Source of the DNA: Toxotes chatareus
Lineage: Eukaryota; Chordata; Actinopteri; Toxotidae
NCBI GenBank assembly: GCA_016801885.1
Contig: CM028895.1
Location: 2,287,001-2,351,000, forward strand
Length of the DNA: 64,000 nt
Direction: 5' to 3'
Both the position numbers and the translations under genes were made by a program. The notes under the pieces are model-generated. The model ran no database searches, was not told where the DNA came from, and saw nothing but the letters and a program-made list of their open reading frames with translations. Every line of letters begins with the position of its first letter. The stretch's first letter is position 1. Shown in pieces: positions 49,157 through 60,423 of the stretch.

Positions 49157-50697
49157 ATGTCTTCGGTTCAGTATCTGAGAGACTTTGTCACCGAGCGACT
49201 AACTGCTGCTGCTGAAGAAATATTCGGAGTCTTTGAAACACTTATCGTCGACTACGAGGCAGAGGTCGATCGTCAGCGCAGACTGCTGGATATAGTTTGG
49301 AAACCTGAAATAAAGTTACACAGGATAGGTGTGTAAAAGCAGAATGGCCTTAATAATCACTAACAAAGGGACGTGACTAACATTGGACTCATTTCACTGT
49401 GTCTCCATCCAGAAAAGAATAAACCTGTTTGTTGTGTCTCTTTGTTCCTCCAGAGCTCCCACAGCAGCATGTCTGTCAGGAGGAGGAGGTTCTCAGTGAC
49501 CAGCAGCTCTGTGACCAGGAGAGGAACTCCAGCCTGGACCAAGAGGACCCAGATCCACCACAGATTAAAGAGGAGGAGGAGGAAACCTGCAGCGGTCAGG
49601 AGGGAGAGCAGCTTGTACTGAAGCAGGAGACTGATGCCTTTATGTTGACTCCTGATTATGAGGGAAGTGACCACACTGAACCAGAACCAGGCAGAGACCA
49701 GCAGCTCCTCTCTCACAGCTCTCCTGTAGATGAGAGCCAAGATCAGACAGGAAGCAAACATGTGGACTCAGGATTAACTAGAAATGCAGAGACAAAGACA
49801 CAGAAGAGACAACACAACAACAGGAGTCACAACAACAGTGTTTCCAACAAAGGTAAGAAGTCTTTCAAATGTGACACTTGTGGAAAAGCATTTGAGTATA
49901 AGTACATTTTAAATGAGCATCTGAGAATCCACACAGGAGAGAAACCATATTGCTGCGATACATGTGGGAAGCGTTTCAGAAGTAAAAATGGCTGGTTCCT
50001 CCACAGAAAAATTCACACAGGTGAGATGCTGTACCCCTGCAGCACCTGTGGGAGAAGATTCACTACCATGTCAGGGATGATAAAGCATGTGAGAAGTCAC
50101 ACAGGTGAGAAGCCGTACCCCTGCAGCACCTGTGGAAAAAGATTCACTGATTCGTCAGGGCTGAAAAGGCATATGAGATCTCACACAGGTGAGAAGCCAT
50201 ATCCTTGTCAAATATGTGGGAAGACTTTTGTGTCTCGTGGTAACGTGAAAATCCACACCAGAATTCATACAGGTCAGAAACCATATTCTTGTGAAATATG
50301 TGGGAAAACTTTTTCGTGTCATGGTACCTTGAAAGTCCACATCAAAATTCACACAGGTGAAAAGCGATATTCTTGTGAAATCTGTGGGAAGGGTTTTGTC
50401 TTCTGTTGTGACTTGAAAGTCCACAGAAGAACTCACACAGGTGAGAAGCCGTACTGCTGCAGCACCTGTGGGAAAAGATTTAGTCGCAAGTCAGGGCTGA
50501 AAACACATACAAAGGTGCATACAGGTGAGAAGCCATTTTCTAGTGAAACTTATAACAGAAGTTTTGTACAGAGTAATACCTTGAAGGACCAGAGAGGATC
50601 TCACACAGGTGAGAAGCCGTATCCCTGCAACACTTGTGGGGAAAGCTTCTCTCAGTCATCAGACTTTAAAAGACATGCAAGAGTTCATACAAGTTAA
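49157..50697 (+). CDS. C2H2 zinc-finger protein, array unit 2 (10 fingers, one degenerate)
   Basis: Exon 1 is 49157-49328, the intron 125 bp, and exon 2 49454-50697; 471 aa. The N-terminal domain, acidic linker and SUMO-type motifs are nearly identical to unit 1. Fingers 1-8 and 10 are intact. Finger 9 (about 50530-50610, FSSETYNRSF...LKDQRGSH) has lost both cysteines (Ser, Tyr) and the first histidine (Gln), so it cannot bind zinc normally. Contact residues at -1,2,3,6 for fingers 1-8 and 10 are YYIE, SNGL, TSGK, DSGR, SGNI, CGTV, FCDV, RSGT, QSDR. The shared first and last fingers with other units and the divergent middle indicate descent from one ancestor with diversified DNA specificity. 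Confidence 0.88.
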
Positions 50698-52112
50698 AAG
50701 TCTAAAGTATATTTACAGAACACATGTCAGAGCTTTCAGACCTGGCATTATCATGTGTGTCAGGTGATCCCATCACAAGTGGGCAGCTCCAGACATGTGA
50801 TTTCCAGCAGGCAGTGGATGCAGTAGCAGCCGTTCAGGTTTAACAGGCCTTTTAATATTTCTTTGCATCGTAAATGAAGAAACAGTCTGAGTGAATGATG
50901 AATGAAAGGATGTTTTTCTGCCTTTTCATCTTTATTAGTTAATGAGAGCTAGGTAGAAAAAAAATTCAATTTATTGTGGTGCTCAAAGGCTACTGGCAGC
51001 TAAGGGCAACTTTTAAGGTGGAATGCTTTTTTTCTATGTTACTGAGTGCATGAGTTGAGGTTGTGGATCCATCAACACACCTTAAATTTCTACAGGACAA
51101 GTTTGACCATTCTCTTTGTTTTTATTTTCTCTATATGATGACATACACTGTAATGATGATTTGATCTTTATCTCAAAGTGTATATATGAATTTGAGCCAT
51201 TTAAAACAAAATTCAACCAAATTATTTCCTCACTTGGACAAGAAACAGAGGCAATGCCTCGTTCCAGTGACAGACTGGATCTATTCATCAGTCTCTTCCA
51301 CTCTGATGTTGAAGCTGAGAACGCTTCCTTCACTGTTGAGTCACTCATGTTTTATTCTTTCCACCTAAAGTTTTTTCCTTTTGTCCAGAACATGTCCTTT
51401 CATTTTATCTTTTTATGTATTTTTGATTGCATCAACTTGATAAAATGTTTGTTTCAAGTTTCAAAGGAGAAACAAACACAAGTTGCTGAAGTTTTTGTTT
51501 TTAACTTGGTTTTAGAAAATGTACTATATGAATAAACTTTTATTGTGATGGAACTTTGCAAGAATATTTCTTTCACTGCTGGTTATTCAGACAGATCCTC
51601 CCAAACTGATGCATTGGGTGGTCAGGGTAACTAAGAACATCATCAGTCTAAGTTGTGGCAATAAAGGAACGTTGGCAATGAAATGATGTTTTTCTGAAAT
51701 CATGTATTTCTTCTAAGAATAAAGCTTTGTATGGTGATAATGTCACAGTACCACATTCACACTGAAGCTGCTACAAGAAGAAATGCTGTTTACATGTTGC
51801 GGCCTAAGAAAAACTGGCGGGACATTACACATGATCACTTTCACGTTTCATACTTTAAACTACATTTTGATTAAACTAATTTCGCTTAATTTACTAACAT
51901 TTAGAATAAAGTTGAATTTCTTACAGTCATTGCTAGTTTAACTTGTCTGTATTAAATTCTTTCATCTCTCTTTTTTTACGCAAAATGATTTTCAAAAAGT
52001 CCTCAGTGAAATGTAGTCGTGGAAAGAAAATAACCTAATTTCCTAATAAATGAAGCGACAGAGATGTAAAAATCTTAACTGAAGCAGGAACAATAGAACT
52101 GATTCTCTCCAT
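50698..52112 (+). other. 3' UTR and spacer between units 2 and 3
   Basis: Homologous to the other spacers, including the segment ending GCAGTAGCAGCCGTTCAGG and the poly(A) signal at 51531. No separate gene was found. The 139-codon ORF at 51116-51535 is not supported: the counterpart region of the other units is not open in the same way. Confidence 0.5.
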
Positions 52113-52254
52113 CCGCCGGAACTTCACAGTGTGACACCCAGCGGAAGTACAAAGAAAGAGCTAGCATCGTTAGCTGTGTGGATGTGTGCAGTTAGCGGAC
52201 AGACGGTGGTGTGGGAGTATCTCAGCTAAATATTCCAGTTGTAACGGAGCAGCG

Positions 52255-53638
52255 ATGTCTTCGGTTCAGTATCTGAAAAAACCATCGTCGACTACGAGGC
52301 AGAGGTCGATCGTCAGCGCAGACTGTTGGATATCGTTTGGAAACCTGAAATAAAGTTACACAGGATAGGTGTGTAAAAGCAGAATGGCCTTAATAATCAC
52401 TAACAAAGGGACGTGACTAACATTGGACTCATTTCACTGTGTCTCCATCCAGAAAAGAATAAACCTGTTTGTTGTGTCTCTTTGTTCCTCCAGAGCTCCC
52501 ACAGCAGCATGTCTGTCAGGAGGAGGAGGTTCTCAGTGACCAGCAGCTCTGTGACCAGGAGAGGAACTCCAGCCTGGACCAAGAGGACCCAGATCCACCA
52601 CAGATTAAAGAGGAGGAGGAGGAAACCTGCAGCGGTCAGGAGGGAGAGCAGCTTGTACTGAAGCAGGAGACTGATGCCTTTATGTTGACTCCTGATTATG
52701 AGGGAAGTGACCACACTGAACCAGAATCAGGCAGAGACCAGCAGCTCCTCTCTCACAGCTCTCCTGTAGATGAGAGCCAAGATCAGACAGGAAGCAAACA
52801 TGTGGACTCAGGATTAACTAGAAATGCAGAGACAAAGACTCAGAAGAGACAACACAACAACAGTGTTTCCAACACAGGTGAGAAGTCTTTCAAATGTGAC
52901 ACTTGTGGAAAAGCGTTTGAGTATAAATCGAGTCTGTATAAACATCTTAAAATCCACACAGGAGAGAAACGATATTGTTGTGATATGTGTGGGAAGCATC
53001 TCAGAAGTAGATCAGGCTTGTTGATCCATAGAAGAACTCACACAGGGGAGAAACCGTTCTCCTGCAGCACCTGTGGGAGAAGATTCGGTTCTATGTCAAC
53101 GATGAAAAGTCACATGAAAACTCACACAGGCGAGAAGCCATATCCTTGTCAAACTTGTGGGAAATGTTTTCTATATAAAGAATATTTGAAAAGGCACATG
53201 AGATCTCACACAGGTGAGAAACCATATTCTTGTGAAATATGTGGGAAGGCTTTTGCGAGTCATAGTCACTTGAATGGCCATAGGAGAACTCACACAGGTG
53301 AGAAACCGTACTGCTGCAGCACCTGTGGGAGGAGGTTCTCTTTCAGGTCAGCAATGAAAGCCCACATGAGAACTCACACAGGTGAGAAACCGTACTCCTG
53401 CAGCACCTGTGGAAGAAGATTCACTGGGCATTCAGAAATGAAACGGCATGTGAGATCTCACACAGGTGAGAAGCCATATTCTTGTGAAATATGTGGCAAG
53501 AATTTTGTGTCTCATTGTAACTTGAACAACCACCGCAAAACTCACACAGGTGAGAAACCATATCCCTGCAACACTTGTGGGAAAAGGTACTCTCAGTTGT
53601 CAGACTTTAAAAGGCATGCAAGAGTTCATACAGGTTAA
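52255..53638 (+). pseudogene. C2H2 zinc-finger gene, array unit 3: N-terminal exon broken, 9 intact fingers
   Basis: Exon 1 is 52255-52368 and exon 2 52494-53638. Exon 1 lacks 58 bp present in all other units: after CAGTATCTGA it jumps to AAAAAACC (junction near 52275, with a TGA microhomology). The deletion is not a multiple of three, so the frame changes and stops after 32 codons inside exon 1. Exon 2 remains open over 380 codons with nine canonical fingers (contacts YSSK, SSGI, SSTS, YEYR, SSHG, FSAA, GSER, SCNN, QSDR). Without exon 1 an internal Met in the acidic linker (FMLTPDYEG) could start a finger-only protein. Fingers without decay suggest the deletion is recent or that the truncated protein is still made. 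Downstream, part of the 3' UTR is also deleted near 53652. Confidence 0.8.
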
Positions 53639-54313
53639 AAGTCATATATTTGTCTTTTTATGTATTTTTGATTGCATCAAAAAAAATTTTTTTTTTACTT
53701 CGTTTTAGAAAATGTACTATATGAATAAACTTTTATTGTGATGGAATTTTGATTGCAAGAATATTTCTTTCACTGCTGGTTATTCAGACTGATCTTTGCA
53801 AACTGATGCATTGGGTGGTCAGGGTAACTAAGAGCATCATCAGTCTAAGTGGTGGCAATAAAGGAACATTGGCAATGAAATGCTGTTTTTCTGAACTCAT
53901 GTATTTGTTCTAAGAATAAAACTTTGTATGGTGATAATGTCACAGTACCACATTCACACTGAAGCTGCTACAAGAAGAAATGCTGTTTACATGTTGTGGC
54001 CTAAGTAAAACTGGCGGGACATTACACATGATCACTTTCACGTTTCATACTTTAAACTACATTTTGCTGAAACTAATTTTGTTTAATTTACTAACATTTT
54101 GAAGAAAGATGTATTTTCACAATCATTGCTAGTTAAACTTATCTGTGTTAAATTATTTTACCTTTACTTTTTTTATGCAAAATGATTTTCAAAAAGTCCT
54201 CAGTGAAATGTAGTCGTAGAGAGAAAATAACCAAATTTCCTAATAAACAAATGAAGCGACAGAGATGTAAAAATCTTAACTGAAGCAGGAACAATAGAAC
54301 TGACTCTCTCCAT
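53639..54313 (+). other. Shortened 3' UTR and spacer between units 3 and 4
   Basis: After GTCATATATTTG the sequence jumps directly to TCTTTTTATGTATTTTTGATT, skipping most of the 3' segment present in units 2, 4, 5 and 6. This makes it the shortest spacer in the array. The poly(A) signal at 53724 is retained. Confidence 0.55.
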
Positions 54314-54447
54314 CCGCCGGAACTTCACAGTGTGACACCCAGCGGAAGTACAAAGAAAGAGCTAGCATCGTTAGCTGTGTGCAGTTAGCGGACAGACGGT
54401 GGTGTGGGAGTATCTCAGCTAAATATTCCAGTTGTAACGGAGCAGCG

Positions 54448-55738
54448 ATGTCTTCGGTTCAGTATCTGAGAGACTTTGTCACCGAGCGACTAACTGCTGC
54501 TGCTGAAGAAATATTCGGAGTCTTTGAAACACTTATCGTCGACTACGAGGCAGAGGTCGATCGTCAGCGCAGACTGCTGGATATCGTTTGGCAACCTGAA
54601 ATAAAGTTACACAGGATAGGTGTGTAAAAGCAGAATGGCCTTAATAATCACTAACAAAGGGACGTGACTAACATTGGACTCATTTCACCGTGTCTCTCCA
54701 TCCAGAAAAGAATAAACCTGTTTGTTGTGTCTCTTTGTTCCTCCAGAGCTCCCACAGCAGCATGTCTGTCAGGAGGAGGAGGTTCTCAGTGACCAGCAGC
54801 TCTGTGACCAGGAGAGGAACTCCAGCCTGGACCAAGAGGACCCAGATCCACCACAGATTAAAGAGGAGGAGGAGGAAACCTGCAGCGGTCAGGAGGGAGA
54901 GCAGCTTGTACTGAAGCAGGAGACTGATGCCTTTATGTTGACTCCTGATTATGAGGGAAGTGACCACACTGAACCAGAACCAGGCAGAGACCAGCAGCTC
55001 CTCTCTCACAGCTCTCCTGTAGATGAGAGCCAAGATCAGACAGGAAGCAAACATGTGGACTCAGGATTAACTAGAAATGCAGAGACAAAGACACAGAAGA
55101 CACAACACAACAACAGGAGTCACAGCAACAGTGTTTCCAACAAAGGTAAGAAGACTTTCAGATGTGACACTTGTGGAAAAGCGTTTCAGTATAAGTACAT
55201 TTTAAATGAGCATCTGAGAATCCACACAGGAGAGAAACCATATTGTTGTGATTTCTGTGGGAAGTATCTCAGAAGCAGAGAAGGCCTTTTGGCCCACAGA
55301 CGAACTCACACAGGTGAGATGCCTTATTCTTGTGAAACATGTGGGAAACGTTTTGTTTTTAATGCGGATATGAAAGTCCACATGAGAACTCACACAGGTG
55401 AGAGGCCGTACTCCTGCAGCACTTGTGGAAAAAGATATACTGGTCGTTCAGGTCTGAAAAGGCATATGAGAGCTCACACGGGTGAGAAGCCATATCCTTG
55501 TCAAATATGTGGGAAGAGTTTTCGGTGTCAAAGTAACTTGATTGCCCACAAAAAAACTCACACAGGTGAGAAACCGTTCCTCTGCAGCATTTGTGGGAGA
55601 AGATTAACTTCTCGTTCAGGTCTGAAAACGCATATGAGAACTCACACGGGTGAGAAGCCGTATCCCTGCAACATTTGTGGGAAAAGCTTCTCTCAGTCGT
55701 CAGCCTTTAGAACGCATGCAAGAGTTCATACACGTTAA
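54448..55738 (+). CDS. C2H2 zinc-finger protein, array unit 4 (7 fingers)
   Basis: Exon 1 is 54448-54619, the intron 127 bp, and exon 2 54747-55738; 387 aa. The N-terminal exon and linker match the other units (one change, VWQPEIK for VWKPEIK). Seven intact fingers have contacts YYIE, SEGA, FADV, GSGR, CSNA, SSGT, QSAT; none after the first repeats a finger set of another unit. An eight-base deletion in the leader near 54378 removes the ATG of the upstream ORF found in every other unit. Poly(A) signal at 56306. Probable nuclear DNA-binding regulator; target unknown. Confidence 0.88.
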
Positions 55739-56895
55739 AAGTCGTATATTTACAGAACACATGGCAGAGCTCTCAGACCTGGCATTATCATGTGTGTCAG
55801 GTGATCCCATCACAAGTGGGCAGCTCCAGACATGTGATTTCCAGCAGGTAGTGGATGCAGTAGCAGCCGTTCAGGTTTAACAGGCCTTTTAATATTTCTT
55901 TGCATCGTAAATGAAGAAACAGTCTGAGTGAATGATGAATGAAAGGATGCTTTTCTGCCTTTTCATCTTTATTAGTTAATGATAGCTAGGTAGAAAAAAA
56001 ATTCAATTTATTGTGGTGCTCAAAGGCTACTGGCAGCTAAGGGTATCTTTTAAGGTGGAATGGTTTTTTCTGTGTCACTGTGTGCATGAGTTGAGGTTGT
56101 GAATCAATGTGAGTCACTCATGTTTTATTCTTTCCACCTAAAGTTTTTTCCTTTTGTCCAGAACATGTCCTTTCATTTGATCTTTTTATGTATTTTTGTT
56201 TGCATCAACTTGATAAAATGTTTGTTTCAAGTTTCAAAGGAGAAACAAAAACAAGTTGTTGAAGTTTTTGTTTTTTCAACTTGGTTTTAGAAAATGTACT
56301 ATATGAATAAACTTTTATTGTGATGGAATTTTGCAAGAATATTTCTTTCACTGCTGGTTATTCAGACTGATCTTTGCAAACTGATGCATTGGGTGGTCAG
56401 GGTAACTAAGAGCATCATCAGTCTAAGTTGTGGCAATAAAGGAACGTTGGCAATGAAATGCGGTTTTTCTGAACTCATGTATTTGTTCTAAGAATAAAGC
56501 TTTGTATGGTGATAATGTCACAGTACCACATTCACACTGAAGCTGCTACAAGAAGAAATGCTGTTTACATGTTGTGGCCTAAGTAAAACTGGCGGGACAT
56601 TACACATGGTCACTTTCACGTTTCATACTTTAAACTACATTTTGCTGAAACTTATTTAGTTTAATTTACTAACATTTTGAATAAAGTTGAATTTTTACAG
56701 TCATTGCTAGTTTAACTTATCTGTATTAAATTCTTTCATCTCGACTTATTTGATTTTACGGAAGATGATTTTCAAAAAGTCCTCAGTGAAATGTAGTCGT
56801 GGAGAGAAAATAACCTAATTTCCTAATAAACAAATGAAGAAACAGAGATGTAAAAATCTTAACTGAAGCAGGAACAATAGAACTGATTCTCTCCA
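55739..56895 (+). other. 3' UTR and spacer between units 4 and 5
   Basis: Homologous to the unit 2 spacer with small deletions. This spacer has no inverted-repeat element: it reads CTGTATTAAATTCTTTCATC near 56720, giving a view of the empty insertion site seen filled upstream of units 6 and 7. Confidence 0.5.
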
Positions 56896-57040
56896 TCCGC
56901 CGGAACTTCACAGTGTGACACCCAGCGGAAGTAAACAAACACAGCACTAGCATCGTTAGCTGTGTGGATGTGTGCAGTTAGCGGACAGACGGTGGTGTGG
57001 GAGTATCTCAGCTAAATATTCCAGTTGTAACGGAGCAGCG

Positions 57041-58583
57041 ATGTCTTCGGTTCAGTATCTGAGAGACTTTGTCACCGAGCGACTAACTGCTGCTGCTGAA
57101 GAAATATTCGGAGTCTTTGAAACACTTATCGTCGACTACGAGGCAGAGGTCGATCGTCAGCGCAGACTGCTGGATATCGTTTGGAAACCTGAAATAAAGT
57201 TACACAGGATAGGTGTGTAAAAGCAGAATGGCCTTAATAATCACTAACAAAGGGACGTGACTTACATTGGACTCATTTCACTGTGTCTCTCCATCCAGAA
57301 AAGAATAAACCTGTTTGTTGTGTCTCTTTGTTCCTCCAGAGCTCCCACAGCAGCATGTCTGTCAGGAGGAGGAGGTTCTCAGTGACCAGCAGCTCTGTGA
57401 CCAGGAGAGGAACTCCAGCCTGGACCAAGAGGACCCAGATCCACCACAGATTAAAGAGGAGGAGGAGGAAACCTGCAGCGGTCAGGAGGGAGAGCAGCTT
57501 GTACTGAAGCAGGAGACTGATGCCTTTATGTTGACTCCTGATTATGAGGGAAGTGACCACACTGAACCAGAACCAGGCAGAGACCAGCAGCTCCTCTCTC
57601 ACAGCTCTCCTGTAGATGAGAGCCAAGATCAGACAGGAAGCAAACATGTGGACTCAGGATTAACTAGAAATGCAGAGACAAAGACTCAGAAGAGACAACA
57701 CAACAACAGGAGTCACAACAACAGTGTTTCCAACAAAGGTGAGAAGTCTTTCAAATGTGACACTTGTGAAAAAGCGTTTGAGTATAAATCGAGTCTGTAT
57801 AAACATCTTAAAATCCACACAGGAGAGAAACGATATTGTTGTGATATGTGTGGGAAGCATCTCAGAAGTAGAGAAGGCTTTTTGATCCATAGAAGAACTC
57901 ACACAGGGGAGAAACCGTTCTCCTGCAGCACCTGTGGGAGAAGATTCGGTTCTATGTCAACGATGAAAAGTCACATGAAAACTCACACAGGTGAGAAGCC
58001 ATATTCTTGTCAAACTTGTGGGAAACGTTATCCATATAAAGAATATTTGAAAGTCCACATGAGATCTCACACAGGTGAGAAACCATATTCTTGCCAAACA
58101 TGTGGGAAGGGTTTTGCGAGTCATAGTCACTTGAATGACCATAGAAGAACTCACACAGGTGAGAAACCATACGGCTGCAGCACCTGTGGGAGAAGATTCT
58201 CTTTAAGTTCATCAGTGAAAGCCCACATGAGAACTCACACAGGTGAGAAACCGTACTCCTGCAGCACCTGTGGAAAAAGATTCACTGGTCATTCAGATAT
58301 GAAAAGGCACATGAGATCTCACACAGGTGAGAAGCCATATTCTTGTGAAACTTGTGGGAAACGTTATCCATATAAAGAAGATTTGAATATCCACATGAGA
58401 TCTCACACAGGTGAGAAACCATATTCTTGTGAAATATGTGGGAAGAATTTTGTGTCTCATGGTAACTTGAGAAACCACCGCAGAATCCACACGGGTGAGA
58501 AACCATATCCCTGCAACACTTGTGGAAAAAGGTTCTCTCGATTGTCAGACTTTAAAAGTCATGCAAGTGTTCATACAGGTTAA
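57041..58583 (+). CDS. C2H2 zinc-finger protein, array unit 5 (10 fingers)
   Basis: Exon 1 is 57041-57212, the intron 127 bp, and exon 2 57340-58583; 471 aa. Ten fingers keep all Cys and His ligands; finger 1 has Glu for the usual Gly after the second Cys (CDTCEKAF). Contacts are YSSK, SEGI, SSTS, YEYV, SSHD, LSSA, GSDR, YEDI, SGNN, RSDS. Fingers 4 and 8 share RYPYKE(Y/D)L and similar DNA, so finger 8 probably arose by internal duplication; unit 3, which shares fingers 1, 3, 5 and 7 by type, lacks it. Fingers 2-10 are nearly identical to unit 6. The 3' poly(A) hexamer is changed to AATATA at 59035. Confidence 0.88.
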
Positions 58584-60280
58584 AAGTCGTATATTTCATA
58601 CAAACTTTGATTTCCAGCAGGCAGTGGATGCAGTAGCAGCCGTTCAGGTTTAACAGGCCTTTTAATATTTCTTTGCATCGTAAATGAAGAAACAGTCTGA
58701 GTGAATGATGAATGAAAGGATGTTTTTCTGCCTTTTCATCTTTATTAGTTAATGAGAGCTAGGTAGAAAAAAAAGTTCAATTCATTGTGGGGCTCAAAGG
58801 CTACTGGCAGCTAAGGGCAACTTTTAAGGTGGAATGCTTTTTTCTGTGTCACTGTGTGCATGAGTTGAGGTTGTGAATCAATGTGAGTCACTCATGTTTT
58901 ATTCTTTCCACATAATTTTTTTTCCTTTTGTCCAGAACATGTCCTTTCATTTTATCTTTTTATGTAATTTTGATTTGATCAAAAGTTGTTGTTGTTTTTT
59001 TTTTTTTACTTCGTTTTAGAAAATGTACCATATCAATATACTTGTATTGTGATTGAATTTTCATTGCAAGAATATTTCTTTCACTGCTGGTTATTCAGAC
59101 TGATCTTTGCAAACTGATGCATTGGGTGGTCAGGGTAACTAAGAGCATCATCAGTCTAAGTGGTGGCAATAAAGGAACATTGGCACAAAACTGGCAGGAC
59201 ATTACACATGATCACTTTCACGTTTCGTACTTGAAACTACATTTTGCTGAAACTAATTTCGTTTAATTAACATTTGAAATATAGATGCATTTTTACAGTC
59301 ATTGCTCGTTTAACTTATCTGTATTTTCCGCACTATAAGGCGCATCGGATTATAAGGCGCACCTTCAATGAATGGCCTATTTTAAAGATGTTTTCATATG
59401 TAGGGCGCATAGAATAGAAACTACTTTAGTGGCTGGGGTTGCGTTATGCATCCACTAGATGGAGCTGCGCTAAACAAAACGGTCAGATAAGTCAGTCAAA
59501 CTTTATTGATAGAACACAAACCAACGTTCTGACAACTCCGTTCACTCCCAAAACAAATTAGTGCATTCACAATACGGTAACGTACGTACCGGTAGCTCTT
59601 ACCGATATTTGCGCCTCCTCCATTGAAAACAATGTATTTCCAACTCCATTTGTCACAGTTCAAAGCTATTTGAACAGCTGTTTTATTTGTTTCCCGAGGT
59701 AACGTTAGTGACGTAGTATCATCTTTTAGCAACAGCAAGGTACAACAGGTAGTGCAACTTTTTATCACGTAGTTAATACATTCACAAACGTGGAGGGGAA
59801 CTTTTCCCTAGTAAATACGTTAAAGAAACATTATGATACCGCTACGGTAAATCAAATGTTAGTCCAATCACAATATAGTAACTCTCGAAATAGTGCAAAG
59901 CAATAACAATATAACAATAACTCAACGGAATTTTTACCGTTTTTACTATACAGTCTATGGTTTTTACCGCTCTTACTTCGGCGACGCCCCCTGACTACGG
60001 TAGCCATGGTAATCGACCATGGCTACCGTACCGTGATCCATATATAAGGCGCACTGTCGGTTTTTGAGAAAATTAAAGACTTTTATGTGCGCCTTATAGT
60101 GCGGAAAAAACGGGAAATCCTTTTACCTTTACTTTTTTTTTTAAGCAAAATGATTTTCAAAAAGTCCTCAGTGAAATGTAGTCGTGGAGAGAAAATAACC
60201 CAATTTCCTAATAAACAAATGAAGCGACAGAGATGTAAAAATCTTAACTGAAACAGGAACAATAGAACTGACTCTCTCCA
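58584..60280 (+). other. 3' UTR and spacer between units 5 and 6, with inserted element
   Basis: After the stop the sequence is conserved 3' segment, with a short deletion joining TATTTCATACAAACTT to the GATTTCCAGCAGGCAG part of other units. Then follow the element at 59324-60108 and the conserved upstream flank. The whole spacer is repeated almost identically between units 6 and 7. Confidence 0.55.
59324..60108. mobile_element. Inverted-repeat DNA transposon-like element, copy 1
   Basis: Begins TTTTCCGCACTATAAGGCGC and ends with its exact reverse complement, a perfect 21-bp terminal inverted repeat, about 785 bp in all. Extra TATAAGGCGCA motifs near both ends are sub-terminal repeats. The interior has only a 90-codon minus-strand ORF (59496-59768) without a recognised transposase domain, so the copy is non-autonomous. 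The empty site is visible between units 4 and 5. Its superfamily cannot be fixed from the sequence alone. Confidence 0.75.
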
Positions 60281-60423
60281 TCCGCCGGAACTTCACAGTG
60301 TGACACCCAGCGGAAGTACAAAGAAAGAGCTAGCATCGTTAGCTGTGTGGATGTGTGCAGTTAGCGGACAGACGGTGGTGTGGGAGTATCTCAGCTAAAT
60401 ATTCCAGTTGTAACGGAGCAGCG

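Noticed and set aside
51116..51535. 139-codon plus-strand ORF after unit 2
   Set aside because: Lies in the duplicated 3' UTR; sister units do not keep the frame open.
58293..58490. Short minus-strand ORFs inside the finger regions
   Set aside because: Antisense shadows of the 84-bp finger repeat; periodic sequence keeps other frames open.
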